A stretch of DNA of 64,000 bases from Tieghemostelium lacteum (GCA_001606155.1 LODT01000029.1:310001-374000), one strand, 5' to 3'. Positions 35,827 through 48,619 are shown, counted from the stretch's first letter. Numbers and translations: made by a program. The notes: generated by a model not told the origin, from the sequence alone.

Positions 35827-38800
35827 ATGAAATTATTTATTTCATTTATTGTATTATTTTTATCTATATATAATATTGATAGTGTTTGTGGAGTTTTAAA
35901 GGATATCACAGATCCTTTAACTAATTTTAAATATGCAGATACGGCAACAGGATGCACTTATGATTTTTTATTTGAATATACCTATATGGATGAAGCTACA
36001 TTAGATTTATTTAGTGTACAAGATGAAATAGATAGTGGTAGTTTTATTAAATTTGCTACAAATGGTAATCAGAGTATTGGGTTAGGTGCTTTGGTGGGAG
36101 TACGTTTTGGTATTGGGCAGTATAACTTTACTGCAAATTTAGTAAATGAAAATAATTTGAATATTATAGAATTGATTGTGGTTGTAGCACCGGTGTGTGA
36201 GGCAGTACCACCTTTGGTATCAAATGGTAACTTTATTGGTAGAACTTATCTGAGTAGTGGAAATATAGAACAGTATGCAGCTACCTATGGTTTTGATTTT
36301 CAATTGAATAAATCCTACGATGGATTGATATCAGTTGACTGTGCACCTTTTACTTGTATAGTTGCTCCATTTATATCATCCTATTTAATGATTCAAGTTG
36401 GTATTCCATTTCCATTCAATCAACCACCACTGTCAACTAGATTACTATTTAAATTCACAACAATAGCTACAAGTGCAATTGTAAATATTGAAGTGGATTC
36501 TCTTATTACCTATCGTATGTATATCATAAAATCTATAGAAATTAGTATGTATTAAACATGTTAACATAATATTCTTTGTTCAAAGCTATAATACAACAAT
36601 TTACAGACTACTATTACCCTCAAGATCAGGCAGTGGTGGCATTTCCAGGATCAGCAACTATTACCATTTTAATTCCTAAACCATTTGGTACTGTTATAAT
36701 ACCATTCTTTTATGACAGATTATCCAGCACTTTTAAAATCACCTATCATAAAGTATTTGAAACAGATCAAAATGTGAAATATCTTGCCACCAGACAAATT
36801 TCACAAAGCACTTCATTGGTTACTATTGATATACTCTATTATCAAAATCTAACTACCTCGCGAAATCAAGCAGGAGCTGAGTTTACTCTGGCTTTACCTT
36901 ACCCTGTATTTTCATCAAATCCTCTTTTGAACTATGGTATATATAATGAGATACAAAACTACATGAGAATTGAAATTGCTGGTATCGCATTTACCAATGC
37001 TTATTCATGGGAATTCCAAATGGGAACAATATCTTCATCACTGGTCATCATTCCTAAAAGAACAATACCAACACCAGTGGGCATCTCAGCAGGTACTTTC
37101 AAAAGTGCACATGTGAATCTCAACTATATGGTCTCACCATACTTTAATACTGGATTATCACTTCTAAATCTATCTCCAATTTCTAATTTGTACTCAACTA
37201 CAACCGATACTGTAGCACCCGTTATATCAATTATTCGATACTTTCCATTACAAAACTGTTCTCTGTTAGTACAGATCATAGCATCTGATAATCTATCAGG
37301 GTTACGTAAATTTGTTATATTTGGTGAACACACTATATATGCTGCCAGTAGTGCAATTGGAGCACCAGTCTATTACAACAATTATATAATTAGTGGTACA
37401 TTTGAAGCTATCATTGAATCTACAGGTAGACCTCAGGTTAATGATTTAATTGTTGCTTATGATAATGTTGGAAATAGTGTTATTGGTACCACTAATATTC
37501 CAAACACCATGCAAATGCCATTAAAAAAGTTTTCATGTATACTACCATCTGATCAGTACGTCCAACTTAATTTCTTTGACCAATACTTCTTTAAAGTTAA
37601 TCCAGTGGACTTATCTATTCAAGGTGTTGACAATATTCTATATTTCAATTTTACCCAACCAAAAGATATTAATGCCAAAGTTTATCTATCATTTGAATTC
37701 AATCTAAACCAAAGATTCGAAGGTGCCTATGATCATGACATATCCATGTGGGTTGTAGATTTCCATTTACCAATTAATGCTCTTGGTGCTGGTAATCTAT
37801 TCTACACTCTTTCAATCCCAGATATAACTGTAACCTCTGAGGCACTGGCCACTAGAATAGTCGGTAACAAAGCTGATCTATATGTATCTTCCAATAATAT
37901 AACTGATAGAGAAGGACCAGTAATAACATCAGTTAGTATTATTAATGATGGTATTTCTTTTGGGTATAGAATACTGATTGCAGATCAAGTAAATGGTCTT
38001 AAAAGTGGTGAGATAAGAGTAAAATCCACATTAGATACACTACCTTATATATTTAATATCGATGTACCAGAAGGATATTTAATTTATGAAACTGATTTGT
38101 TAATTCCTTTAACTGATTACCCCATTTGTTCAGGACCAATTACATTCCAAATTGTATATGCACGTTTAGTTGATAGAGGTAACCATGTAACCATATTTGA
38201 TATGGGTGTATCAGAAATAGATGGAGTACCAGCAATTAATCCATTTTATACAATTACTGCACCTCTACCTGATAATATTTTAACATGTAATAATATAGTA
38301 GCTGATTCTACTGCTCCCTTTTTCGCTCCAATTAACGATCCTGTCTATAATGTTGTTGATGTTGGACAAGAAAATAGATTCTGGATGTATAAGTTCAATG
38401 GTACTGATAATAATCTAATCTCAAAACGACATTTCCCATATTGTAGAATATACACTCTATATGACGAAATTTATGTTAAAGCTAATATGACATTTAATGG
38501 TAATACATTTAATGGATCTTGTTCAACTAATTTACCATATGGATGGGCACAAGGTAATAGTCTTGGTGTTTTCAGAGTTTCTGTATATGGTGTTGTTGAT
38601 GTACTTCTAAACATTGGTGGTTTTGATAAAGTTGATCAGATTTTCACAGCTACTTTGAATTACAGTACCATTATGATTGATGATTATTATCCTGTTTCTT
38701 CTAGAGGTGGATCATTGACTATCAAAGGCCACAGATTTGGTTTAGTAAGTACCACTGATGCTAGAGTAAATATTACCAAAGGTACCAAATTCCAATTATA

Positions 38801-40007
38801 CCAACCTTCGTTTGTGTCTGGTTCAATGATTATTATTGATAACTTACCTCCAACTAGTAACTCTTACCTAGCATCTGTAGTTATTAATAATGTTGTATCT
38901 AATCAGATAACTATTATCCCAACAACTCCAAGACAATCTCCTTTTGCAACATCTCCACCCCCTACAATTCCAACACCTCCTCCTTCATGTCCTGGAACAC
39001 CACCTTGCAGTGGTCCAACTCATGGAAGTTGTACAAGTAAAGGTTGTGAATGCATATCACCATACAGAGGTAACGATTGTTCTTCTCAAACTGTTCCAGG
39101 TGGACCACCTGAAACTGGTGGAAATGATCCAACAACAAATTCAACAACTGAAATTCCAACTGAAGATGGTGGATCAATCACCATTATATCATTAATCTCT
39201 GTTATTTCATTGAATGAACTCAACTTCAAAGGTGAATCAGTAAAGAATCATTCACTCTCAAATTGGAAACTTGATAATACTTCTGCAGTTGTTGGTGATG
39301 TAATCGCCACCTATTCATTAACAATTGATAACGATCCAATTGTTAAAACAAATATTTCAGTTACCATTCAATATTTCAAGAATGAAACTATAATTGAATT
39401 TGCTGATCAAGAATTAAAAATGTATCCATCATCACTCAAATATTCAATTGATATTGGAGAATATAAATTCGCACAATCACTAAATACTCTTCAATTAATC
39501 ATGTCAGTTGAAATTTCAACATCAGATGATGAAATTGGATCATGTATCAATCAAGAAATTGGAAACACAACAGAATCTGATTCTGAATTCTATAAACTTC
39601 AAATCAATGATCACAGTCTTTATGGTCGTTTCATCAAAAGAGGTATTGTTGATAACAACATCAGAGCACTTTCATCAACTATTCAAACCTCAATCGATGA
39701 CAATTCCAAGAGTAATTCAATTCAATCATTGATTGCAATCAACATTCCTCATTATTCAGAATCAGTTTTAATTGATCCTGATTTTTCAATTCTTCTCGAT
39801 TCTCAACCTGCACAAGACAAAGATGATTCCATTTGTACCGCTAAATCTGACAAAGGTCTTTCCAAATCGCAATTGGCAGGTATTATCATTGGCTGTGTGG
39901 CTTTTGCCGGTATTGTAATTGTTTCAGCCGTCTATTTACTCCACAAGAGAAAACAATCACAGAGTTTTAGAGATAAAATTAAAATGGCTGGAAAGAATAT
40001 TAATTAA
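35827..40007 (+). CDS. ComC-like TIG/EGF transmembrane protein, tandem copy 3
   Basis: Exons 35827-36514 and 36586-40007, phase 1, give 1369 residues with intact frame. Signal peptide MKLFISFIVLFLSIYNIDSVCG, then the conserved opening L-K-D-I-T-D-P-x-x-N-F-K-Y-A-D found in all four copies. Ectodomain strands such as the ADQVNGLKSGEIRVKS region and the YCRIYTLYDEIYVKA region align with the other copies while surrounding loops differ. TIG (SRGGSLTIKGHRFG), EGF (CSGPTHGSCTSKGCEC), membrane helix and a tail ending in a Lys-rich stretch complete it. The membrane helix and tail (VIVSAVYLLHKRKQSQSF) differ from copies 1, 2 and 4, so the homogenised tract stops just inside the helix here. Confidence 0.88.
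38985..39896 (+). repeat. Homogenised 3' tract of ComC-like array, copy 3
   Basis: This tract of 912 nt is nearly identical to the copy 1 and copy 4 tracts. Identity breaks down abruptly right after it, inside the membrane-helix codons. Confidence 0.85.
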
Positions 40008-40157
40008 AATCCCACAGCCAAATAAAATTTATAAATATCCTGTGCACAAAAATAGATATTTTCTCAAGATATTTTCTAATCTATTTACACATAAATGTGT
40101 TAACTAAAAGTCATTTCATAATTATTATTTTTATACAAATCCTATTGTATTGAGGTA

Positions 40158-43100
40158 ATGGCAATTTTATTTAAAATCGCTATTCTCTTTTTTATTATTA
40201 AATTAATACATGGCCAAGATTATAATATAACTGATCTTACAGATCCTCATTCCAATTTTAAATATGGTGATTCAATGTTTGGTTGTACATATAACTTTTT
40301 GTTACAATATTCAGATCCCAATACAATAGGAAATCTAGTGTTAAAACCTATAAGTGGAAATTATATTTTCAGTGAAATTAGTAACTATAACAATACAGTT
40401 TATATAGTGACTGTACAATCAGTACCTTTTAATTTTGGTCAATATAATATTACTATGGTGCTAATAGATGGCACTATAATATTAGATGAATTGGTTGTTG
40501 TTGCACCTATTTGTGTACAAATACCACATCCATTACAGGCACAAGAAATTTTTGTAGCACCTACTTTTCAAGATAGTAAAAATTTACAAAAGTATGCAGC
40601 TACCTATGGATTTAATTTTAATCTACAAAGATCATATTCAGATATTCTAAATGTTTATTGTTTTCCATATGTATGTTCAATAGCACCTTATATTTCACCA
40701 TTTTTATTTGTTCAAGTCGGAATACCAAACCCAATTCAATTAAGTGAACTAGCCAATACCTTAGAATTTATATTTGCTGCTGTAGATGGAAGAAATACTT
40801 CAATAGAAGCCAGTACTTTAATGTCAACAAGTATGTATCTAAATATTATATTAAATTTCTTTTAAATTCATAAAATTTAACTTTTTTTTTTGATTTTAAG
40901 GTACCGGAAATACATATAATTTTACATCCTATCCTGCTAATAATGATAATGCCAACTATCCAAGTACAATAACCTTTACATTATCTGTACCTAGATCTTT
41001 TGAGACATTTATTTCACCTTTTTATGCTGGAAATTATGGTAACAACCCATCCATTTTATTTAGAAAGATCTATAGAGATAATGATTCTCAAACATTTCTA
41101 GGGACCAGAAATGTACAAGGTCCCACTGAGACATGTGATGTTATTGTTTATCCTAACTTTCTACCAACAGTTTATTCAGCACAAATACTATACCCAACAC
41201 AATCTCAGTATAAATCATTAATCATTCAGACTACTTTTACACAAAATGTAATATCTATGACTAATCCAGTCTACCGTTTGATATCTTTAGTAGGACAAAA
41301 CAATGCTTTTGAATATCTAAGTCCATGGGATTTAACAATTACTGTTAATGGTAATACAATGGTAAACAAACAAGTAGTACCAACACCAATTGGTGTAATT
41401 TCTGGTACTTATAATCTAGCTAAGGTTACACTAAGATACATTATATCACCTCATTTCGCTGCCTCATTAGAAATTAATCCTCTAACTACATTTAACTCGA
41501 TGCCAGATGGACCACCTTCTCCTGATATAATACCACCAGTTCTAGACTCTATCAATTTCATACCTCTCCAAAACTGTTCAGTTCTAGTTCAAATCATAGC
41601 ACATGATGATAAATCAGGTCTTCATAGATTCCAATTGTTTAATGATTACTTTATCTATGCATCTAAAAGTGCTGTTTCACCTCCACTCTATTCGTCCGAT
41701 GGTTATATCCTCAGTGGTAAATTTGAAGCAATTATAGAATCCAATGGTCTACCACTAACAAGTTTAGATGTAGTTGGGTTTGATAATGCTGGCAATGCAG
41801 GTGACTGGTCGTTCTATCCTAACCTTCAAAAACCTTTCACAAGATTCCCTTGTACTCTTCCATCCAGTACCTTTGTCCCAAGAAATTTCTTTGACAAGTT
41901 TTTCTTTACATTCAACCAAATCAATCTAACTTCACCAAGTTCCAACACCCTCTATGTCAATTTCACAAAACCAATGGACACTAATGCTAAAGTCTATCTA
42001 ACCTTTGATCTTCAAAGAAATACAATGATCCCTGGTTTCTACTACCATGAGATAAAAATGTGGGCTATTGATTTTGAAGTTCCAATGAATCCAACTGGGG
42101 ACAAGATATTCTACACCTTTACCTATCCAGATATATCTTTAACTTCAGAGGCATTATTAAAAGTTGTAGGACCATCTTCTCAATTAGTAGTAAATTTAAT
42201 AACTGGAGATGAAGAACCACCATTAATGACATCAATAACTGAGTTTAGCAATGGTACTCACCTTGGATATGAATTCACAATTACCGATACAATTAATGGG
42301 CTATTAAAAGGAGAGGTTAAGCTTCAATCTGATAATGATGCCCAGCCTTATACATTTACTTTTGATCCTATAACAATGGATAAACCTATTCATTCTGCTA
42401 CTTATAGAGCTTTAGTTCCTTTATCTGATTTTCCAGCCTGCCAAACATCACCTGGATACATTCTTATGACATATATTAGGTTAGAAGATAGAGGTGGTAA
42501 TGTTGGTGTATTCAATAAAGGTATATCTACAGATGACCTTGGTATCACAACTATCAATCCATTTTACCCTCAAGGAGCTGCAATGCCTGAACCATTACCA
42601 TTTTCGTGTACCACTATTTCGGATAATGTTTCACCATTAATTACCTATTTTCAAGACCCTAATTATAATATTGTGGATGTTGGTGGAATTAATAGAAAAT
42701 TTGTATATAATTTCCAGGGAGATGATACAAATGACATTTCAACTAGACATATACCTTATTGTAGAATTTATACTTTATATGATGAATTCTATGTTAAGGC
42801 TGAAATGACAATTAATGGAAATTCCTATAATGGGTCATGTACTACCGAGCTACCATATGCATGGGCACAAGGATTAATGCAATCCCATGGTGTATTCAGA
42901 GTTTCTGTTCATGGTGTATCTGATATTGTTTTTAATATTGGTGGTTATGAAAATACTGGTGTTGTATTCAATACTGTATTGGATTATGTTTCAACAATGA
43001 TTGATGGATACTACCCATTTTCAACATTAGGTGGTTCATTGACTATCAAAGGCCACAGATTTGGTTTGGTTACCACTTCTCAAGTCAGAGTTAATATAAC

Positions 43101-44322
43101 CAAAGGCACACAATTTCAATTATATGAACCATCATTTATATCTGGAACTTTGGTTATTGTTGATAATTTACCTCCTAGCACCGATACATTTCTTGCTACT
43201 GTTATAATAACTAATATCGATCCTTCAAATCAGCTTCTAATTATCCCAACACCTCCAAGAGTTAATCCTTTACCAACTTATCCACCTGTTACACAACCTC
43301 CTTCATGTCCTGGAACACCACCTTGTAGTGGTCCAAGTCGTGGAAGTTGTACAAGTAAAGGTTGTGAATGCATATCACCATACAGAGGTAACGATTGTTC
43401 TTCTCAAACTGTTCCAGGTGGACCACCTGAAACTGGTGGAAATGATCCAACAACAAATTCAACAACTGAAATTCCAACTGAAGGTGGCGGATCAATTACC
43501 GTTACATCACTCATTTCTGTTATAGCCTTAAATGAACTCAATTTCAAAGGTGAATCAGTAAAGAATCATTCACTCTCAAATTGGAAACTTGATAATACTT
43601 CTGCAGTTGTTGGTGATGTAATCGCCACCTATTCATTAACAATTGATAACGATCCAATTGTTAAAACAAATATTTCAGTTACCATCCAATATTTCATAGA
43701 TGAAACTTTAATTGAATTTGCAGGTGAAGAACTCAGAATGTATCCATCATCACTCAAATATTCAATTGATATTGGAGAATATAAATTCGCACAATCACTA
43801 AATACTCTTCAATTAATCATGTCAGTTGGAATCTCAACATCAGATGATGAAATTGGATCATGTATCAATCAAGAAATTGGAAACACAACAGAATCTGATT
43901 CTGAATTCTATAAACTTCAAATCAATGATCACAGTCTTTATGGTCGTTTCATCAAAAGAGGTATTGTTGATAACAACATTAGAGCACTCTCATCAACTAT
44001 CCAAACCTCAATTGATGACAATTCCAAGAGTAATTCAATTCAATCATTGATTGCAATCAACATTCCTCATTATTCAGAATCAGTTTTAATTGATCCTGAT
44101 TTTTCAATTCTTCTCGATTCTCAACCTGCACAAGACAAAGATGATTCCATTTGTACCGCTAAATCCGATAAAGGTCTTTCCAAATCACAATTGGCAGGTA
44201 TTATCATTGGTTGTGTTGCATTTGCAGTTATAGTTGCTATTTCCATAGCCTATGTTCTTTACAAGAGAAAACAAGCTATAGATTTACAAAAAAGAATAAA
44301 TAAAATCAATGAATTTAAATAA
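40158..44322 (+). CDS. ComC-like TIG/EGF transmembrane protein, tandem copy 4
   Basis: Exons 40158-40830 and 40901-44322, phase 1 as in the other copies, give 1364 residues. Signal peptide MAILFKIAILFFIIKLIHG. The second exon starts at GTACCGG after a TTTTAAG acceptor, and the frame stays open through to the stop. Same order of parts: N-terminal domain, beta-rich ectodomain, TIG (TLGGSLTIKGHRFG), EGF (CSGPSRGSCTSKGCEC), beta-sandwich, membrane helix, short basic tail (KRKQAIDLQKR). The first ~120 residues of exon 2 are the least similar to the other copies. The gene ends only 8 nt from the stop of the convergent gene at 44331, so their 3' untranslated regions must overlap. Confidence 0.88.
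43303..44214 (+). repeat. Homogenised 3' tract of ComC-like array, copy 4
   Basis: This 912-nt tract is nearly identical to copies 1 and 3, with scattered mostly silent differences and a small variable patch near 43695-43735. Confidence 0.85.
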
Positions 44323-44330
44323 ATATATAT

Positions 44331-46034
44331 TTATTTAGACATTGATACTTTTTTAAATAAACTCCATATATCGACCAATCCAGATTTGGTTGAGCATATT
44401 AATTTGTCAGGGTGTAGATGTGGGTTTGATGTTGTAGTGTAGTAGTTTTTAATTGCAATTGTAAGACCATTTGAACTTGCAAGTGTAGAATTGAGTTTCA
44501 AAAATTCAATATTTTGATTATTTAAAATCAAAGCAATGTTATTAATTGGTCCTGTTAATGACAGTCTTTTTATAGATTTTATAGAGAGCAAGGGTGGTAA
44601 TGTTGATTCGCCCACCGAAAGAGACTCTAGTTCTTCTAATGATGTTTTGGATATTGAAAGTTGGTTGAATAGTTCTATTTGATAAGAGCCTGAGAAACCA
44701 ATGAGTTGTAAATATTTTAGTGATTTTGAGTTACAAAGTGCTTCCGTAAGTCTCAGTAAATTTATCCTATAGACATCTGTTATGTCAATTTTCAAATGGG
44801 TGAGTGTTGGTAACTCATTTATAATTTGAATTAGATTACTAATATCATCTTGATTCCTTATAAAACCTGCTTCCAAATGTTGCAAGTTACAATGGAATTG
44901 AATTGTATCTAGAATTTGATTATATTGAAAGTTACAATCAACAGACTTGATACCAGACACTGATTTCCATAATGACAGTGGGTAACATGTCTCTTCCCAA
45001 TTCAGATTTTTAGCAACAAGAGATTTAAGTGTATTGTTGATTATAGGATTACATATACCAGGTATAGATGCAATTTCATAAGTCAATTTTTTAACCACTG
45101 TGTTTCTACATAAATAATTTGATAGATTTGCATTAGTTTCACCAAAGTAGTTAGATCCTTGTTTACCCATTAACAAGTTAACGTCAGTTAATGATGCATG
45201 TTCAATCAGAGCATCAGTAAAAACAGTTATAATATCAAAATATAGGTATGGGTTGGACTTTGACATGATATAATGGAATGTCTCTAATTGGGGATTACTA
45301 TAAATCACACAATTGTATTCTTGGAGAGTGAGTGAAACATCCGGTTCAATTTTCAAATATTTCAATGTTGTGAATTGAATTAGTGAAATATCCAATTTTT
45401 CAACTTCAGATCGGATACCAGAAACTATAGATACTGACTGAATATTGAATTCCAGAATGGTCTTATTTAGATCATAAATAGAATAATATTCAGCATATTT
45501 CCTGTAAACAATATCCAGTCTCTTCAGATTCTTCTTTTTTAAACCAACAAAATAGGGGTGAAGTTTCTCTAAATGTTTTTGGAGTCTATTGGAATTAACC
45601 ATTACCTCAACAGTATTATAATCTGGAATAGTGTTATATGGTACTAAATATTGTAGATAAACACTATCATATAAATCAGCCAAACCTCCTTCACTACTAC
45701 TCAATTGATTCTTATTGGCATAGTATAAGATATTTACTACTTTTTGTTGATTTTCTTCAGGACCCAAATATCTACTATTAAGGTGCATTTGGAAAGTGTG
45801 GCTTTGAAATTGTAAACCTTTTGATAAAATTTTTATTACATAGTCTAATTCTTCAGAATCAGCTCGTATATCAATTCGATTATAATCTAACTGAAGTACA
45901 AATCTTTGCCATTCTTTTGATACTAATGAAAAATTGGGAATAAACCAACTATAAAATGAAATACTATATTGATTATTAAAAATTTCTAAAATATATTGTA
46001 AGATTTGTTTATAAATAAGTGATGGCAATTTCAT
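44331..46034 (-). CDS. F-box/leucine-rich-repeat-like protein
   Basis: Single exon, 567 residues, no signal peptide or membrane helix. The N-terminus reads like an F-box helix set (MKLPSLIYKQILQYILEIF, then FSLVSKEWQRFV). The rest is Leu/Ile/Asn-rich with irregular leucine-rich repeats (LTHLKIDITDVYRINLLRL, SKSLKYLQLIGFSG, ELESLSVGESTLPPLL). Dictyostelids carry many such F-box/LRR-type proteins, generally presumed to be substrate receptors of SCF ubiquitin ligases. The F-box match is by eye and weak, so the role is inferred. It converges with the ComC-like copy 4 with 8 nt between stop codons. Confidence 0.65.
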   Translation of the reverse strand: MKLPSLIYKQILQYILEIFNNQYSISFYSWFIPNFSLVSKEWQRFVLQLDYNRIDIRADSEELDYVIKILSKGLQFQSHTFQMHLNSRYLGPEENQQKVVNILYYANKNQLSSSEGGLADLYDSVYLQYLVPYNTIPDYNTVEVMVNSNRLQKHLEKLHPYFVGLKKKNLKRLDIVYRKYAEYYSIYDLNKTILEFNIQSVSIVSGIRSEVEKLDISLIQFTTLKYLKIEPDVSLTLQEYNCVIYSNPQLETFHYIMSKSNPYLYFDIITVFTDALIEHASLTDVNLLMGKQGSNYFGETNANLSNYLCRNTVVKKLTYEIASIPGICNPIINNTLKSLVAKNLNWEETCYPLSLWKSVSGIKSVDCNFQYNQILDTIQFHCNLQHLEAGFIRNQDDISNLIQIINELPTLTHLKIDITDVYRINLLRLTEALCNSKSLKYLQLIGFSGSYQIELFNQLSISKTSLEELESLSVGESTLPPLLSIKSIKRLSLTGPINNIALILNNQNIEFLKLNSTLASSNGLTIAIKNYYTTTSNPHLHPDKLICSTKSGLVDIWSLFKKVSMSK

Positions 46035-46137
46035 TTTCTGTTAAAGAATTTGATGTTTTTTTAAAGTTTGAATTAAAAAGAGTTTTGATTCTTATTTATT
46101 TCAAATTTTGTAATGCATTTAAAAAATATCTATTGAA

Positions 46138-46753
46138 ATGAACGTTATAAATAATTATTATAATTATCTCAAACAATTATTATCAAACAAGAGGGAATTC
46201 AGAATAATGATGATAGGTTTAGATAATGGCGGTAAAACTGCACTACTATATCAACTAAAACTAGGAGAATTTATAAATTCTAAAAATACAATAGGTTTCA
46301 ATCTTGAATCTATAAATTATAATAATAATATAACATTTACAATTTGGGATATGGGTGGTAGTGTAGGTGTTGTGTTGATTAACTTAGTAAATGACATAAT
46401 CATATTCTAACAGTTAAAAAACATTTAAGGAAAATGGAAGAGCATACTGGAGAACTTATTGGTATAATTGTAATTCACTTATATTTGTCATTGATTCATC
46501 AGATAGAAACAGAATGACAGAAGTAAAACATGAATTTGATATAATATTATTAGAAACTTCACTTAGAAATCTACCGATACTAATCTATGCCAATAAGCAA
46601 GATTTACCAGATGCTATGACAATCAATGAAATTACTCAAATTCTAAATCTACATGAGATTACTGATAGAAAATGGTTAGTTCAACCTACCTGTGGATTCA
46701 CTGGTGATGGTTTATTAGATGGTTTGAATTTTCTATATGAAGTTCTAAAATAG
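46138..46753 (+). CDS. Divergent Arf-like small GTPase
   Basis: Exons 46138-46362 and 46430-46753 (GTAGGT...TAAG, phase 0) give 182 residues, the normal Arf/Arl size. G1 reads GLDNGGKT (27-34; usual form GLDxAGKT), switch I TIGFN, G3 WDMGGS (70-75), G4 NKQD, and G5 is relaxed. After the join, AYWRTYWYNCNSLIFVIDSSDR matches the Arf family core. Two deviations: the catalytic Gln of WDxGGQ is Ser75, and there is no Gly at position 2, so N-myristoylation is not expected. The Gln replacement suggests very slow or GAP-independent hydrolysis. The exact exon 1 end is the weakest point; another donor would change residue 75 or insert a few residues. Specific Arl subtype not assigned. Confidence 0.85.
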
Positions 46754-46798
46754 AATAGACATTTGAGGTGTTGGACTCCAAAATGTTTTATTATAATA

Positions 46799-48619
46799 TT
46801 AAGGTTTGAATAATGCAAGTGGTTTAGATTTACTTTCATTAAACTCCAACATTTTGACACAACTATCAATCAAATCTGGAGGTGCCTGATAGAGAGTCAA
46901 AATATCAATAAAAGATTCAATGCCAATCTCAGAATGGTATATCTTTGAGAAGATACCCTTCTTTTGTGGTAGAATATTTTTAACATAGTTCCAATCCTGT
47001 GTTATCGATCTGGCTTTAAGTTGGTTAATTAAAAATAGTTTTTCAGAGACTTCAAATGAATCCTTTAGTGAGATTGGTGATGACAATTTGTCTTTTGGTG
47101 CTGATGGATGGTATAAAAACATATAATACATAGTATCATTTATAGATCTACCATAAATAGGTGATCTAGGATACTTTAAAAAGAATGGATCTTTTAATGC
47201 CTGTTGTGAATCAAATTCATCAATTCTAATCTGTCTATCCATTAACCCAATATATTGTTCAATCTGTTGAATATATAAACTATATCTAGTCTGTGATTTA
47301 TATTGGTTCACCCAATTACCTAATAATACTCTTCTTTTTCTCATCTGTCATATAAATTGATATTAGTATTCATTAATAAAGATATATATCTAAATCCAAC
47401 TTACATCTTTTTCATTTATAGCCATATATAGTGAAATGTATAGTTCTTCAGACTGGTTCTTTAGTAATTTCTGAAGGTTTATAATATCATTAAATTTACC
47501 TATTTTTCTGAGAAATCCAAAGAACATGTCAATTAGATTAGGGTATTTTGAGACTTCATCAATAAATAGCCTATCTCTAAGAGTATCATATAGGAATTGT
47601 AGCACCATCAAAATGTTATCGTTATTCATTGTTTTTACAGTTAATCTTAATAGATTAGATTTATCAGCCAGTGATTTATATTTATGTAATTGTTTGATTT
47701 CATGTGAAAAGTTAAAATGTTGTTGTTGTTGATCATTACTATTAATTGGTGAAGAAGTGGTACTATTTTCAAAAGAATCATTACTATCAATAAACAATTG
47801 TATATTTTGTTTAATAAAATCCCTATTTTGTTGTAAAGATTCATTCTTTTCTAGAATCTCTATATATTTACTATTTAATTGGTGCATTGCTGCTTGTAAA
47901 TCATTCTTTTCTTTAACCGCAGCCAACAGTTTTTCTTTTAGTAGACTCTGACTTTTTTCAAATTCCTCTCTTTGTAATTTAAGTTGATTCAGAAGATTAC
48001 TACTATAATCTACCACTGGTGTATTACTAGATGCAGCATTGTTATTTGCAAATGGATTATTATTCTCTACAGTTTCCTTTTTAGATTCTGTTGGTGGTGT
48101 AAGGAATGGATTTAATTCATCTTCGTTTACTGTATTATTGGGGGTTACTTGAGTAGTTGATGTTGTTTCTTCTTCTGTCTTTTTGGTTTCTGTGACTGTT
48201 GTATTAACTATTTCTTTTTTAGTTTCTGGTGGTGTAAAGAATGGATTTAACTCATCCTCATTTAGTGTATTAGAAGATGTATTTGGTTTTATAGCCTCAT
48301 TGTTTTTTGATGATGAAACTGTGTTTTTAGTTGTATTTGTTGTAGCTGTTTCTATCTTTCTTACTGGTGGTGGAGGTGTAAAAAAAGGATTGAATTCATC
48401 ACTAATTGGTCTAGTTTTTGGTTTAGTTGAACCAACAACCTTTTTAGCAATTGGTGGTGATGGTGCTGTAAAGAATGGATTTAATTCATCTTCATCTATA
48501 CTTTGTTTCAATTTATTATTATTATTATTATTATTGTTGTTATCATCTTCAAAAGGATTCAAACTTTCAGGTTTTGTTGGATTTGGTTGTGCATCGTCGT
48601 CATCCAAAAAGGGGTTCAT
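46799..48619 (-). CDS. vipas39: VIPAS39/SPE-39 homologue (VPS33B partner) with NPF repeats
   Basis: Exons 48619-47405 and 47344-46799 (GTAAGT...ACAG, phase 0) give 586 residues. The C-terminal ~300 residues align along their length with human VIPAS39: helices ILMVLQFLYDTLRDRLFIDE, the IGLMDRQIRIDE segment, then KYPRSPIYGRS, SSPISLKDSFEVSEK and QDWNYVKNIL. This is the Vps16-C-like helical domain that binds VPS33B for endolysosomal and cargo sorting. The N-terminal ~220 residues are disordered and carry seven NPF motifs, several in a repeated unit (DELNPFFTPP). NPF binds EH domains of endocytic proteins. A coiled coil at about 225-290 (LLKEKLLAAVKEKNDLQAAM) links the halves. It converges with the Arf-like gene, 45 nt apart. 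Confidence 0.88.

Noticed and set aside
38962-39177. Recurrent antisense frame seen in ComC-like copies 1, 3 and 4 (also near 30189 and 43289)
   Set aside because: Its recurrence follows from the near-identical sense tract, so it is not evidence of a conserved antisense gene.
27103-44322. The 912-nt near-identical tracts as a transposable element
   Set aside because: They lie in frame inside homologous genes at equivalent positions, with no terminal repeats or target-site duplications; gene conversion explains them better.
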